DNA of 64,000 nt, from the NCBI GenBank assembly GCA_024229515.1, contig JAAESI010000120.1, positions 57,366-121,365 on the forward strand, read 5' to 3'. The stretch is from Pseudomonadota bacterium. GTDB lineage: Bacteria; Myxococcota_A; UBA796; UBA9615. The translations under genes and the position numbers were made by a program. The notes beneath the pieces are model-generated. The model was not told the origin of the DNA and made no database searches. It worked only from the letters and a program-made list of their open reading frames with translations. Of the stretch, positions 17,469 to 25,363 are shown piece after piece (the stretch's first letter is position 1; each line of letters begins with the position of its first letter).

Positions 17469-19064
17469 ATGAGACTGATTTCAGCGTTGGCGGCAGCCGC
17501 GTTCCTGTCGGCCGCAGTGCCTGCAGGAGCGGACGACTCCACCCTTCAGCAGGACCTCGAGGCGATCGAGGCGATGTCCACGCTTGGGGACGACGCGCGG
17601 GGGCTTCCGTTGGAGCAGGCGGTTCGGCAGACGCTGGAGGAGAACCTGGGGCTGCGGGTGCGGGTCAAGGAGTTGGAGGCGGCGCAGTCGCGGCTGAAGG
17701 CGAGTTGGGCGCCGTGGATGCCGTTCGTGACCGGGGGCTGGAACTACCACCCCTCGCGCAACGAGCGTTTCGTCGAGGACTACGCCACCTGGCGTCGGGC
17801 CAACGAAGACGGAGCCAGCTACGACGTGGGCGTGGGCGTGAATCTTCCGACCGGGACCAACCTGACGCTGACCTGGGCGCAGGGGCAGGGGAACAGCAAG
17901 GTTACGTACGACCCGGAGGTCTACTTCGACAACCCGTTGGATCCGGACGCGCCGATTCCGTTCCTGGTGAATCGGGACTTCTCGACGCGCTGGTCGTCGT
18001 TGTCGATTCAGTTGAACCAGAGCCTGCTCGAGGGCATCTCGCCGGTCTATCAGCTTCGCGGCGTGCGGAAGGCCGGGCTGTTGCTCGACGCCGCGGCCGT
18101 GCAGCGCGACCAGGAGATGACGGACGCCGTCGCCCTGGTGCTGAATCAGTACTGGGATCTGGTCGGCTACCGCCGGTTGGTCGAGATTCACCGCATCGAT
18201 CGGCGCCTCGCGGAGTCGCAGCGGGAAGTGACGCAGGCGCTGATCGATGCCGGCAAGCTCGCGCCCATTGAGCTCCTGCGGATCGATGAGCGGGTCGCCA
18301 GTGCGTCGGCTTCGGTGCTGGAAGCTGAGCATTCGGCCGCCAACGCGGAGCGTGGCCTGAAGCAGTTGATGCGGGTCGACGCCGACCACGAGCTGCACCG
18401 CGTTCCCCTTCGGCCCACCGATGGGGTGACCTCGGTGATTCCCCTGCGCGACCTCGATGCGTCTCTGCAGATGGCGGTCGTCCGAAACCCCGGCCTGCAG
18501 CTGGCCCGGAACGACGTCGAGAACGACCGCATCGATCTGCAGGCCGCCAAGCACGAGATGCTTCCGGATCTGTCATTGAACGCGGGGCTGTCGTTGAACG
18601 GCTCCGGGTTCCAACTCCGCGAGTCCATCCAGGACGTGGCTGGGGCCCGCTTCCCCGACCTGCAGGTGGGCATGACCTTCACCATGCCGGTTCCCGACGT
18701 GGGGGCCATCTACCAGCTGCGCGCGGCCGATCTGGAGTACGAGGCGGCCCAGGCGGGGCAGGCCAACATCGAGTTGCAGCTGCTGAGCAACGTCGAGGGC
18801 TACTGGTTCGCCGTGCAGTCCTTCCAGGCGCAGGTCGAGGTCGCCCAGGTGCGCGTGAGCCTCGCCGCCCAGACCGCGGAGGCGTCGGCGGCGACCTACG
18901 AGGCGGGCAAGAACACGCTCCGCGATGTCTTCGAGGCGCAGGCCGATCTCAAGGAGGCGCGCACGGCGTTGCTGCAGGCCCAGATCGCCGAACTCAAGTC
19001 GCGCGTCGAGCTCGAGGTGCTGCGCGGGTCCCTACTGGAGACCCTCGGCGTCGAGATCGAATAG
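17469..19064 (+). CDS. TolC-family outer membrane efflux channel
   Basis: This is the outer-membrane channel of the pump. The signal peptide (LISALAAAAFLSAAVPAGA) is cleaved near residue 22. The body has the duplicated long-helix architecture of TolC proteins, with heptad-like stretches such as AEASAATYEAGKNTLRDVFE and QADLKEARTALLQAQIAELK, separated by Gly/aromatic strands (TGGWNYHPSRNERF). ATG 17469 is supported by AGGAG 7 bp upstream. The in-frame GTG 17463 overlapping the pump stop leaves no room for that site. The last 33 bp overlap the 3' end of the opposing arsenate reductase gene. Confidence 0.92.
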   Translation: MRLISALAAAAFLSAAVPAGADDSTLQQDLEAIEAMSTLGDDARGLPLEQAVRQTLEENLGLRVRVKELEAAQSRLKASWAPWMPFVTGGWNYHPSRNERFVEDYATWRRANEDGASYDVGVGVNLPTGTNLTLTWAQGQGNSKVTYDPEVYFDNPLDPDAPIPFLVNRDFSTRWSSLSIQLNQSLLEGISPVYQLRGVRKAGLLLDAAAVQRDQEMTDAVALVLNQYWDLVGYRRLVEIHRIDRRLAESQREVTQALIDAGKLAPIELLRIDERVASASASVLEAEHSAANAERGLKQLMRVDADHELHRVPLRPTDGVTSVIPLRDLDASLQMAVVRNPGLQLARNDVENDRIDLQAAKHEMLPDLSLNAGLSLNGSGFQLRESIQDVAGARFPDLQVGMTFTMPVPDVGAIYQLRAADLEYEAAQAGQANIELQLLSNVEGYWFAVQSFQAQVEVAQVRVSLAAQTAEASAATYEAGKNTLRDVFEAQADLKEARTALLQAQIAELKSRVELEVLRGSLLETLGVEIE

Positions 19065-19427
19065 CCCGCGGATCCGGTCTCGGATCTCGTCGCGGGCGGC
19101 CCGAAACGCCTCGATCCCCTGGTGAGCGGGGTCGGCGATCGGCCAGTGCAGGTGGTTCGCCCCCAGGACCACCGGGCAGACCTCGTCCGCACACAGCGTG
19201 ATCACGTAGTCGGCGTCCGCGAGGGGGACGTCGTCCAGCCCCTTGCTCGTGTGGGTGGTGAGGTCGATGCCGACCTCCGCCATCGCCGCGATCGCGTTGA
19301 GTCGAACGAACGCGGGCGAGCTGCCGGCTGAGTAGACCTCGCTGCCGGCGGGCGCGAAGTGACGCCCCCAACCCTCCGCGATCTGGCTGCGGGCGGAGTT
19401 CTGAACACAGAGAAACACGACCTTCAT
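19032..19427 (-). CDS. arsC: Arsenate reductase, thioredoxin-coupled (low-MW phosphatase fold)
   Basis: This 131-residue enzyme reduces arsenate to arsenite. The P-loop CVQNSARSQ begins at about residue 8. VITLCADEVCP supplies the two further redox cysteines of the S. aureus/B. subtilis ArsC type, and HWPIADP carries the general-acid Asp. ATG 19427 gives the exact family N-terminus (MKVVFLCVQ). There is no ars regulator or arsenite exporter alongside; the neighbouring RND operon is not a known arsenite pump. Its 3' end overlaps the TolC-like gene on the other strand by 33 bp. Confidence 0.9.
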   Translation of the reverse strand: MKVVFLCVQNSARSQIAEGWGRHFAPAGSEVYSAGSSPAFVRLNAIAAMAEVGIDLTTHTSKGLDDVPLADADYVITLCADEVCPVVLGANHLHWPIADPAHQGIEAFRAARDEIRDRIRGLFDLDAEGLQ

Positions 19428-19434
19428 GGCCGGG

Positions 19435-19440
19435 TGAATA
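19435..19440 (-). promoter_or_regulatory. Possible -10 element of arsC
   Basis: On the minus strand TATTCA lies 7 bp before the arsC ATG. There is no Shine-Dalgarno. Confidence 0.3.
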
Positions 19441-19459
19441 GCACGAAAATATACATCGA

Positions 19460-19489
19460 TTGACGGAATCGACTTGATCGACCTATATC
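19460..19489 (+). promoter_or_regulatory. Sigma-70-like promoter for the HTH-citrate synthase gene
   Basis: TTGACG (19460-19465) and TATATC (19484-19489) are separated by 18 bp. The start codon follows after a short leader containing AAAGGAGG. The promoter overlaps a cluster of GATCGAC/GAATCGAC repeats that could bind a regulator. Confidence 0.5.
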
Positions 19490-19507
19490 GAGTCCATAGA
19501 GTCGATC
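19466..19507. repeat. ATCGAC repeats, possible operator
   Basis: GAATCGAC (19466-19473) is followed directly by TTGATCGAC (19474-19482), and the inverse GTCGATC is at 19501-19507. They flank and overlap the promoter between arsC and the HTH-citrate synthase gene. A binding site for the HTH domain of that protein or another regulator is an inference. Confidence 0.35.
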
Positions 19508-19524
19508 GTGAAAGGAGGTCCACC

Positions 19525-20733
19525 ATGACCCCCGAGCTGATTTCCGCGAAGGAAGCGGCCGACTACCTCGGCATCAAGGTCCAGTCCCTCTACACGTACG
19601 CCAGCCGCGGCCTGCTCCAGTCCGTGCCCCACGAAGGGCGCAGCAAGCTCTACCGGCGCGCCGACCTGGACCGGCTGAAGGCCCGCACCGAGACGAGCAC
19701 CGCGCTTCGCTGGGGCGAGCCGGTCCTCAGCACCGAGCTGACGTCCATCGAAGCCGAGACCGGGCTGCGGTACCGGGGGCACGCGATCGAGGAGCTCGCC
19801 GGCCTGCCCTTCGAGTCCGTCGCCGAGCTGCTTTTCACCGGCGCGCTGCCGCCCGTGCGGCCCGTCTGGGTGACCCGGGGGCTGGGCATCGTGCCCGTCG
19901 ACTTCGCCTCCGCCGTGCCCGCGGGCACTCCCCCCCTGGCCAGCCTCGCGGTCGCGGTGCCGGCCCTGGCCTCCCGGGACGACGAGCGGTTCGGGGCTGC
20001 CGAAGCGGCCGAGCTGCATCGCGGACGTCGGCTGATCCGACGCATGGCGGCGTTGCTGGCGCTGGGCTCGGACGTCTCGCGGTGCGGCCCCGCGCTCGCC
20101 GAGACCACGGTGGCGGCGACGACCGCGCGAGCGCTCGGCATCGAGCCCAGCGCGGCGGTGGTCCAGGCCATCGATCTCGCCCTCGTGTTGTGCGCGGACC
20201 ACGGCTTGAACGCGTCGACGTTCGCGGCTCGGGTGGCGGCATCGGCGGGTGCGGATCTGTATGCCTCGACCTCGGCGGCCCTGGCGGCGCTGTCGGGGTG
20301 GCGCCACGGCGGCGCCTGCGACCGGGTCGAGGCCCTCGTCGACGAGGCGGGTACCGCTGCGCGAGCCAGCGAGGTGGTGCGCGGTCGCGCCGCGCGGGGG
20401 GAGACGATCCCCGGCTTCGGCCACCCGCTGTACCCCGACGGGGACCCGCGGGGAGGGCTGCTCCTGGAGGCGGCGGCGGCTTCGGGCTCGTCGGATCCGC
20501 GCCTCTCCACGCTCACCGCGATCGTGGAGGCGATGGATCGGTTGGGCCACGCGCCGCCGAACCTGGACGTCGGTCTCGTCGCCCTCGCGGCGTCGTTGGG
20601 GCTGCCGCGCGGCTCGGCCAAGGCGATGTTTGCGATCGGGCGGGCGGCGGGTTGGGTCGCGCACGCGCTGGAGCAGCGTCGGGCCGGGTTCCTGCTGCGT
20701 CCGCGGGCCCGCTACGTGGGGCGCCGGAACTGA
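19525..20733 (+). CDS. Citrate synthase-family protein with N-terminal MerR-like HTH
   Basis: Residues 1-55 form an excisionase/MerR-type helix-turn-helix (SAKEAADYLGIKVQSLYTYA, then RGLLQSV and KLYRRADLDRL). The remainder is a shortened citrate synthase: RYRGHAIEELAG near the substrate entry, CADHGLNASTF with the first catalytic His, GFGHPLYPDGDPR with the second, and PNLDVGLVALAASLGLPRGS at the catalytic Asp region. AAAGGAGG sits 6 bp before ATG 19525. The protein could be a citrate or methylcitrate synthase, or a sensor that uses the enzyme fold; the DNA-binding part suggests a possible regulatory role. Its 3' end is 1 bp from the convergent glycosyltransferase. Confidence 0.85.
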   Translation: MTPELISAKEAADYLGIKVQSLYTYASRGLLQSVPHEGRSKLYRRADLDRLKARTETSTALRWGEPVLSTELTSIEAETGLRYRGHAIEELAGLPFESVAELLFTGALPPVRPVWVTRGLGIVPVDFASAVPAGTPPLASLAVAVPALASRDDERFGAAEAAELHRGRRLIRRMAALLALGSDVSRCGPALAETTVAATTARALGIEPSAAVVQAIDLALVLCADHGLNASTFAARVAASAGADLYASTSAALAALSGWRHGGACDRVEALVDEAGTAARASEVVRGRAARGETIPGFGHPLYPDGDPRGGLLLEAAAASGSSDPRLSTLTAIVEAMDRLGHAPPNLDVGLVALAASLGLPRGSAKAMFAIGRAAGWVAHALEQRRAGFLLRPRARYVGRRN

Positions 20734-20734
20734 G

Positions 20735-22675
20735 CTACGGCGAGCTGTAGGAGTCCTGCCGCTTCTGCTGGTACTTGCGGTGCCGCTTGAGGCGCGCGCG
20801 ATGAGCTCGGTCGCTCACGGTCGGATCCCAGGTCGGCGTCAGCAGGTCCGCGGGGTTGGTCTTCCGCTTGCGGTCGTAGTGCTGGTACCGGTCCCGCCGG
20901 TCGTGCGGGAACATCGACCAGTCCACCTGATCGCGGGGCTTGGGGAACATCGGCTCCCGGTCGGCCCCGAGGATCACCTGGAGCTCCCCCGCGCCGGACG
21001 TCGCCGCTGCCGAGAGCTCGTGGCGGCCCGCGGTCAGTTCGATGTTGGTGCCGTGCTCCAGGGGCTGGCCGTCCAGGGACGCCGCCCCCTCCCAGCCGCC
21101 CCGGAACCAGACGGTGTAGGTGCCGTCGGCGAGCAGCTCGATGCCCTGCGTGGCGGCGTCGTCATCGACCACCATGCGCCCTCCATGGAGGTACACGTTC
21201 GGCCGGTAGGGCACGTAGTGCTTCCAGTACCACTTGAGCTCGGGCCCCTTGAAGTAGCGATCCCGGCTCATGTAGGTGCGGACGAAGATCAGCGGCAGGT
21301 GGTCCCGGGCCCGCTGCACGAGCGCGCGGTTGGAGGCGTAGCGGCGCGCCTTGCTCCGCTCCGAGGAGGTCGCATCCTCGCCCAACTCGGCCTCGGCGGC
21401 GGCGCCGATCCGGCTGCGGAAGACCGTTCGTTGGGGGCCCGTGCCGAGGAAGGTCACCTCGTACCGACCCGGCACGAGGCCGAGCAGATCCAGGTACGGG
21501 ACCGGCTCGTCGAAGGCGTCGCGGACCTCCCGCATCACCCGCAGTTGGTGGGCGTTCGAGGTCTCCACCATGGGGCGGACGAAGTCGCCGGTCAGGTAGG
21601 CGGCGGCGGCCACGGTGAGCACCACGGGCAGGGCGCTGAGGACGGGGCGGCGCTTGGCGAGGAGCCCGCCGAGCGACGCCAGCAGGGCACCGGCGGGGAT
21701 CGCCAGCAGCGGCAGCATCGACGCGATGTAGTACGTGCGGTAGCCCCGGTGGATGCCGATCGTGGCCACCATCGTGACGCCGGCGGCGGTGACCGCGGCG
21801 ATCTCGGGCCGGCGGCGGGCGGTCGCGAGCACCCACGGAATGGCCAGCGCCGCGAGCACCCAGAGCATGGGTCCTCGGTCGAACATGTTCCCCAGGGTCT
21901 CAAGCTTCGTCTCCATCGTGATGTCGGAGCCGAATCCGGTGCGCTTCGCCACGGAGAAGGTGTGCTTGACGACGGCCCCGCCGCGGCCCGAGGCGATGGT
22001 CAGCATGCCGAACCAGCTGCCCATCAAAACGGCGGTGGTGCCGCCGACGAGGACCGCTTCCTTCGCCCGCTCCTTGAGTCCGAAGGGGCGCCCCTGGGCG
22101 AGCACGTAGACGCCCCACCCCAGGCCGATGGCGGCGGCGTTGTAGACCGACTTCTGCGAGACGAGGCCGGCGGCCGCGATCAGGCAGCCGGCGAGCAGGG
22201 CGCGTCGCACGCCCGGGGTGGGCCGGTACAGCTGGATCATCGCCGCCAGGGTCAGAGGCACCACGAACGTGTCCGTCCGCAGCTCGAAGGCGTACATGTG
22301 CCACGCCAGCGTCGAGCCGAGCACGATCGCGGCCAGCGGGCCGGCCCATGCGTCCGTCGGATCCTCGTTGTCCGGCGCCCGCCGCGCCGCCATCGCGGCG
22401 ACCCCCACCAGCGTCACCACCGACGCCAGGGACGCCAGCAGACGCATCACGAGGCTGATGACCACGGGGTCCTTCAGCCAGACCACCGGCGCGAGGAAGA
22501 GCCACAGGAGGCCGGGGCGGCCGGGGGACCGGAAGTCGAAATCGGCGAACTTCGTGGCGTGCTTCCAGACGTTGGTCTCGTCGCAGTGGAACGCCGCCGT
22601 CTGGCCGAAGTACAGGAGCACGCCGCCGACCACGAGGAGCACGAGGACCAGCAGCGAGCGTGGCTCCAGCTTCAT
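20735..22675 (-). CDS. GT-C membrane glycosyltransferase-like protein (ArnT/PMT-type)
   Basis: This is a 646-residue polytopic membrane protein. The first luminal loop carries the acidic motif FHCDETNVWKH typical of GT39/ArnT-like enzymes that use polyprenyl-phosphate sugars. About ten hydrophobic helices follow (for example LAAIVLGSTLAWHMYAFELR and VLAALAIPWVLATARRR). The C-terminal 200 residues are soluble, with beta-rich carbohydrate-binding-like character (LADGTYTVWFRGGWEG), and end in a very basic tail (KRHRKYQQKRQDSYSSP). It overlaps the upstream GT2 gene by ATGA and is probably co-translated. It likely transfers a sugar to lipid-linked or surface glycans. Confidence 0.82.
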   Translation of the reverse strand: MKLEPRSLLVLVLLVVGGVLLYFGQTAAFHCDETNVWKHATKFADFDFRSPGRPGLLWLFLAPVVWLKDPVVISLVMRLLASLASVVTLVGVAAMAARRAPDNEDPTDAWAGPLAAIVLGSTLAWHMYAFELRTDTFVVPLTLAAMIQLYRPTPGVRRALLAGCLIAAAGLVSQKSVYNAAAIGLGWGVYVLAQGRPFGLKERAKEAVLVGGTTAVLMGSWFGMLTIASGRGGAVVKHTFSVAKRTGFGSDITMETKLETLGNMFDRGPMLWVLAALAIPWVLATARRRPEIAAVTAAGVTMVATIGIHRGYRTYYIASMLPLLAIPAGALLASLGGLLAKRRPVLSALPVVLTVAAAAYLTGDFVRPMVETSNAHQLRVMREVRDAFDEPVPYLDLLGLVPGRYEVTFLGTGPQRTVFRSRIGAAAEAELGEDATSSERSKARRYASNRALVQRARDHLPLIFVRTYMSRDRYFKGPELKWYWKHYVPYRPNVYLHGGRMVVDDDAATQGIELLADGTYTVWFRGGWEGAASLDGQPLEHGTNIELTAGRHELSAAATSGAGELQVILGADREPMFPKPRDQVDWSMFPHDRRDRYQHYDRKRKTNPADLLTPTWDPTVSDRAHRARLKRHRKYQQKRQDSYSSP

Positions 22676-23559
22676 CGCACGAACCCCGGCCCCTTGCCCC
22701 GGAGGGAACGGAGGTACTCCCGGGGCCGCTCTCGGCGGTAATAGGCGCGCACCTCATCGTCGGGGCAGCGGGCCTTGCGGCGGACGGCCGAGCCGAGCCA
22801 GCCCCGGAGGAAGTGCACGCCGCCGGTGTGGGGGGAGGCGACGGTGTAGGCGACGGTGCGGGCCGCGACGATGGCGGGGTGGAGGTCGAGGAACCAGGCG
22901 TAGCGGCCCTTGCGGGCGTAGCCGGGGCCGATCCCGAACCGCGTGCCCGTCTCCCGCGCGTGGCCGGCGACGACGTCGGTGAGGAGCCGCGTCTCCCAGC
23001 CGGCCAGGCGGGCCTTCACGTTGGCGGCGCCGTCGAACCCGGAGTAGGGCGGGAGGCCTCCGATCTCCTCGAGGCAGGCGACGCGGAAGGTCTGGGTGCC
23101 GCCCCGGGGAAGGTCGGAGCGCTGGAACCGCTCGGGAGGCTCTCCGTCGACGGCGATCAGCGAGGAGGCGACGCCCAGGCGCGGGCTCCCCTCGAACGCC
23201 TCGAGGAGCCGTCGGTAGTGGTCGGGGGGCAGGCTCAGGTCGGCGTCGAGCACGCCCACGGCGAGCAGATCGAGGTCCCGCTCGCGCGCCGTCGACAGCG
23301 CCGCGTCGAGCCCCCATGCCTTGATCCGGGCGATGTGGTGTCCCAGGTACTCGTCGCTGGTCTCGGGGGATCGCCGCACCTCGAGCCACGGCACCTCGGC
23401 GGCCTGCTCCTGCAGCCACTCCCACGAGCCGTCCGTGGAGCCGTCATCCACCACCAGCCAGAGCGCTGGGGGGAGGTCCTGATCCACGAGGCTGGCGAGC
23501 AGCCGGGGGAGGTTCTCCCGCTCGTTCAGCGCGGGCGTCGTCAGGGCGTAGTCGGCCAC
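22672..23559 (-). CDS. Glycosyltransferase family 2
   Basis: This is a 295-residue GT-A enzyme. The nucleotide-binding strand ALTTPALNERENLPRLLASL is followed by WLVVDDGSTDGSWEWL, both hallmarks of GT2. The DXD-equivalent is VLDADLSL, and the acceptor region has GVHFLRGWLGSAVRRK. The GTG start at 23559 is the only codon that keeps this N-terminus intact. A TTGACA-17-TACCAC promoter lies directly upstream and would give a leaderless message. It is the first gene of a two-gene minus-strand operon with the GT-C protein and belongs to the glycan locus. Confidence 0.88.
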   Translation of the reverse strand: MADYALTTPALNERENLPRLLASLVDQDLPPALWLVVDDGSTDGSWEWLQEQAAEVPWLEVRRSPETSDEYLGHHIARIKAWGLDAALSTARERDLDLLAVGVLDADLSLPPDHYRRLLEAFEGSPRLGVASSLIAVDGEPPERFQRSDLPRGGTQTFRVACLEEIGGLPPYSGFDGAANVKARLAGWETRLLTDVVAGHARETGTRFGIGPGYARKGRYAWFLDLHPAIVAARTVAYTVASPHTGGVHFLRGWLGSAVRRKARCPDDEVRAYYRRERPREYLRSLRGKGPGFVR

Positions 23560-23566
23560 GAGCTCG

Positions 23567-23595
23567 GTGGTAGGCGGTGGGCTCGGGGGTGTCAA
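23567..23595 (-). promoter_or_regulatory. Promoter of the GT2 gene
   Basis: On the minus strand a perfect TTGACA (23590-23595) is 17 bp from TACCAC (23567-23572). The GTG start follows only 7 bp later. If used, the transcript would begin at or next to the start codon. Confidence 0.5.
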
Positions 23596-23617
23596 GCCTG
23601 CGCGCGGGCGCGGCTGG

Positions 23618-23623
23618 TATACG
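23618..23623 (+). promoter_or_regulatory. Possible -10 element of the glycan operon
   Basis: TATACG ends 8 bp before the ATG at 23632. There is no Shine-Dalgarno and no clear -35. It would drive the long plus-strand glycan operon. Confidence 0.4.
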
Positions 23624-23631
23624 TGCGCCCG

Positions 23632-25362
23632 ATGGCGGAGCCCACGAGCAGGATGGAGCGCTGGGCTCCGGGGGTCTTCGTCGCCGCGGTGCTCGCCAAC
23701 ATCACCTGGCTGCTCCGACTCGGGCACCCCTGGCCCAGCGGCCGCACCTCCGACGAGCACGTCTACCTCGAGCTCGCCCAGAACCTCTGGCTGTACGGCG
23801 AGTTCGGCACGCGGGTGTCGATCAACTACCCGCCCCTGTACCCCCTCACGTTGGCCCCGACGTTCGCGTTCGACACCAACGTCGCCCGCTTCTCCGCCAT
23901 CTACGGACTGCACGCGCTGCTGATCGCGGCGGGCTCCCTCTTCCTCCTCCCGGCGCTGACGTCGGCGGTGGGGCGGGCGCGGACGTGGGTCGTCCTGTCG
24001 GTGCTGCAGTTCCTCGGCGGGGTCACCTTCCACGCCTACCACGCCCAGACGGAGGCGACGTTCACGGCCCTGCTGCTGGCCTCCACCGGGTTGGTGTGGA
24101 TGGCGTTCGACAAGCCCGAGCGGGTCGGTCGCTGGCTCGCCCTGGGGCTGATGTGCGGGCTCGCAGGGTGTCTGCGCCGCACCGGGTGGGTCATCCCCAT
24201 CGCCACGGGAATGGTCGTGGGCGCCCACGTCGCCACGGAGTTGGTGCGGCACCGTCGGCTCCTGTGGATGCCGGTCGCGCTGCTCGCGGCGGGATACCTG
24301 GTGGGCACGCTTCCGGAGGTGGCGGCGGAGTCGATGGTCGGCGCCAAGCTGAAGATCTACGACGGAAGCCCCATGAAGGCGCACCTGATGGCCGGGGTGA
24401 TCGCGTTGGACTCGCTGTCGAACCTCGCCTCCGCGATCGAGGTGACCGGCCGGCACATCGCCTACGTCATCGTCACCACGGGCGGCGCGCCGCTGATCAT
24501 CGCGCTGATGGTGCTGCACCGCCGTTCGCCGATCACCTTGCCGGACCGGCAGGTCGGCGCCTTCATCCTGCTCGCGTCGTCGGGGCTGGTCGCGATGACC
24601 TCGCTGCACATCCTCCGGCATCGCTTCCGGCACCCCGACGAGCGGCACTGGGACCTCTACCCACGGTACGTCGACCCCCCCGAACCGGCGCTCGTGGCGA
24701 TCGCCGTGATCGCCGCGACGGTGCTGTTCGCGAAGGCCGCCGGGCCGGCGCGACAGAAGCTGACGGAGGGGCTGATCGGCCTCGCCGTGGCCGGGATTGG
24801 CGTTGTCGTCTCGGGCCCCATCATGCGCAGTCGGGGGTCGCGTTACCCCCGCGTCTCCCGCCTCGAGGACCTGGGGCTGGACGCGCTCGCGCCGTGGTTC
24901 TTCCAGGTGGTCGCGGCCGTCATCCTGCTGGCCTGGCTGGGCTGGTGGATGAAGGGCAGACGGCCGGTCGTCGGCGCGCTGGTGTTGGCGATGGCCGCCG
25001 GGTGGACGATCGGGTTCTCCTCGCCGCTGGTCCGCCTGCAGCGGCCGGGCAGCGATTCGGCTCCCGCGATCTTGTCGTCCGAGGCACTGGTGGAGGCACC
25101 CCGAGCGCCCGTGGCGATCGTGATCTACCGGCCGGGACGGACGACCGGCCGGGGCTACTACCGGGCGTCGTTCCGGTCGGATCACAAGATCGAGTTCATC
25201 GCCCCGGGCGAGCCCCTGAGCGCGTGGCTCGATGCTCACCCGGACGGCTTCGTGCTCCTGCGCGACTCGGACCGGGGCCTGAATCCCCCCACCGGGCTGG
25301 AGACCGTGGCCCGGAAGGGCAGCTGGACGCTCCAGGCCCGGTCCGTCGGCGGGGAGCGCTGA
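23632..25362 (+). CDS. Polytopic membrane glycosyltransferase-like protein (GT-C type)
   Basis: This is a 576-residue membrane protein with about ten helices. After TM1 (VFVAAVLANITWLLRLG) the first external loop has SDEHVYLELAQNL, the acidic D-E motif of GT-C enzymes, then YPPLYPLTLAP as seen in GT39 relatives. The last 110 residues are soluble (PRAPVAIVIYRPGRTTGRGY). It is related in design to the GT-C protein on the opposite strand but shows little sequence similarity by eye. It is the first gene of a plus-strand operon running to the NeuB-like gene. The donor and acceptor are unknown. Confidence 0.8.
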   Translation: MAEPTSRMERWAPGVFVAAVLANITWLLRLGHPWPSGRTSDEHVYLELAQNLWLYGEFGTRVSINYPPLYPLTLAPTFAFDTNVARFSAIYGLHALLIAAGSLFLLPALTSAVGRARTWVVLSVLQFLGGVTFHAYHAQTEATFTALLLASTGLVWMAFDKPERVGRWLALGLMCGLAGCLRRTGWVIPIATGMVVGAHVATELVRHRRLLWMPVALLAAGYLVGTLPEVAAESMVGAKLKIYDGSPMKAHLMAGVIALDSLSNLASAIEVTGRHIAYVIVTTGGAPLIIALMVLHRRSPITLPDRQVGAFILLASSGLVAMTSLHILRHRFRHPDERHWDLYPRYVDPPEPALVAIAVIAATVLFAKAAGPARQKLTEGLIGLAVAGIGVVVSGPIMRSRGSRYPRVSRLEDLGLDALAPWFFQVVAAVILLAWLGWWMKGRRPVVGALVLAMAAGWTIGFSSPLVRLQRPGSDSAPAILSSEALVEAPRAPVAIVIYRPGRTTGRGYYRASFRSDHKIEFIAPGEPLSAWLDAHPDGFVLLRDSDRGLNPPTGLETVARKGSWTLQARSVGGER

Positions 25363-25363
25363 G

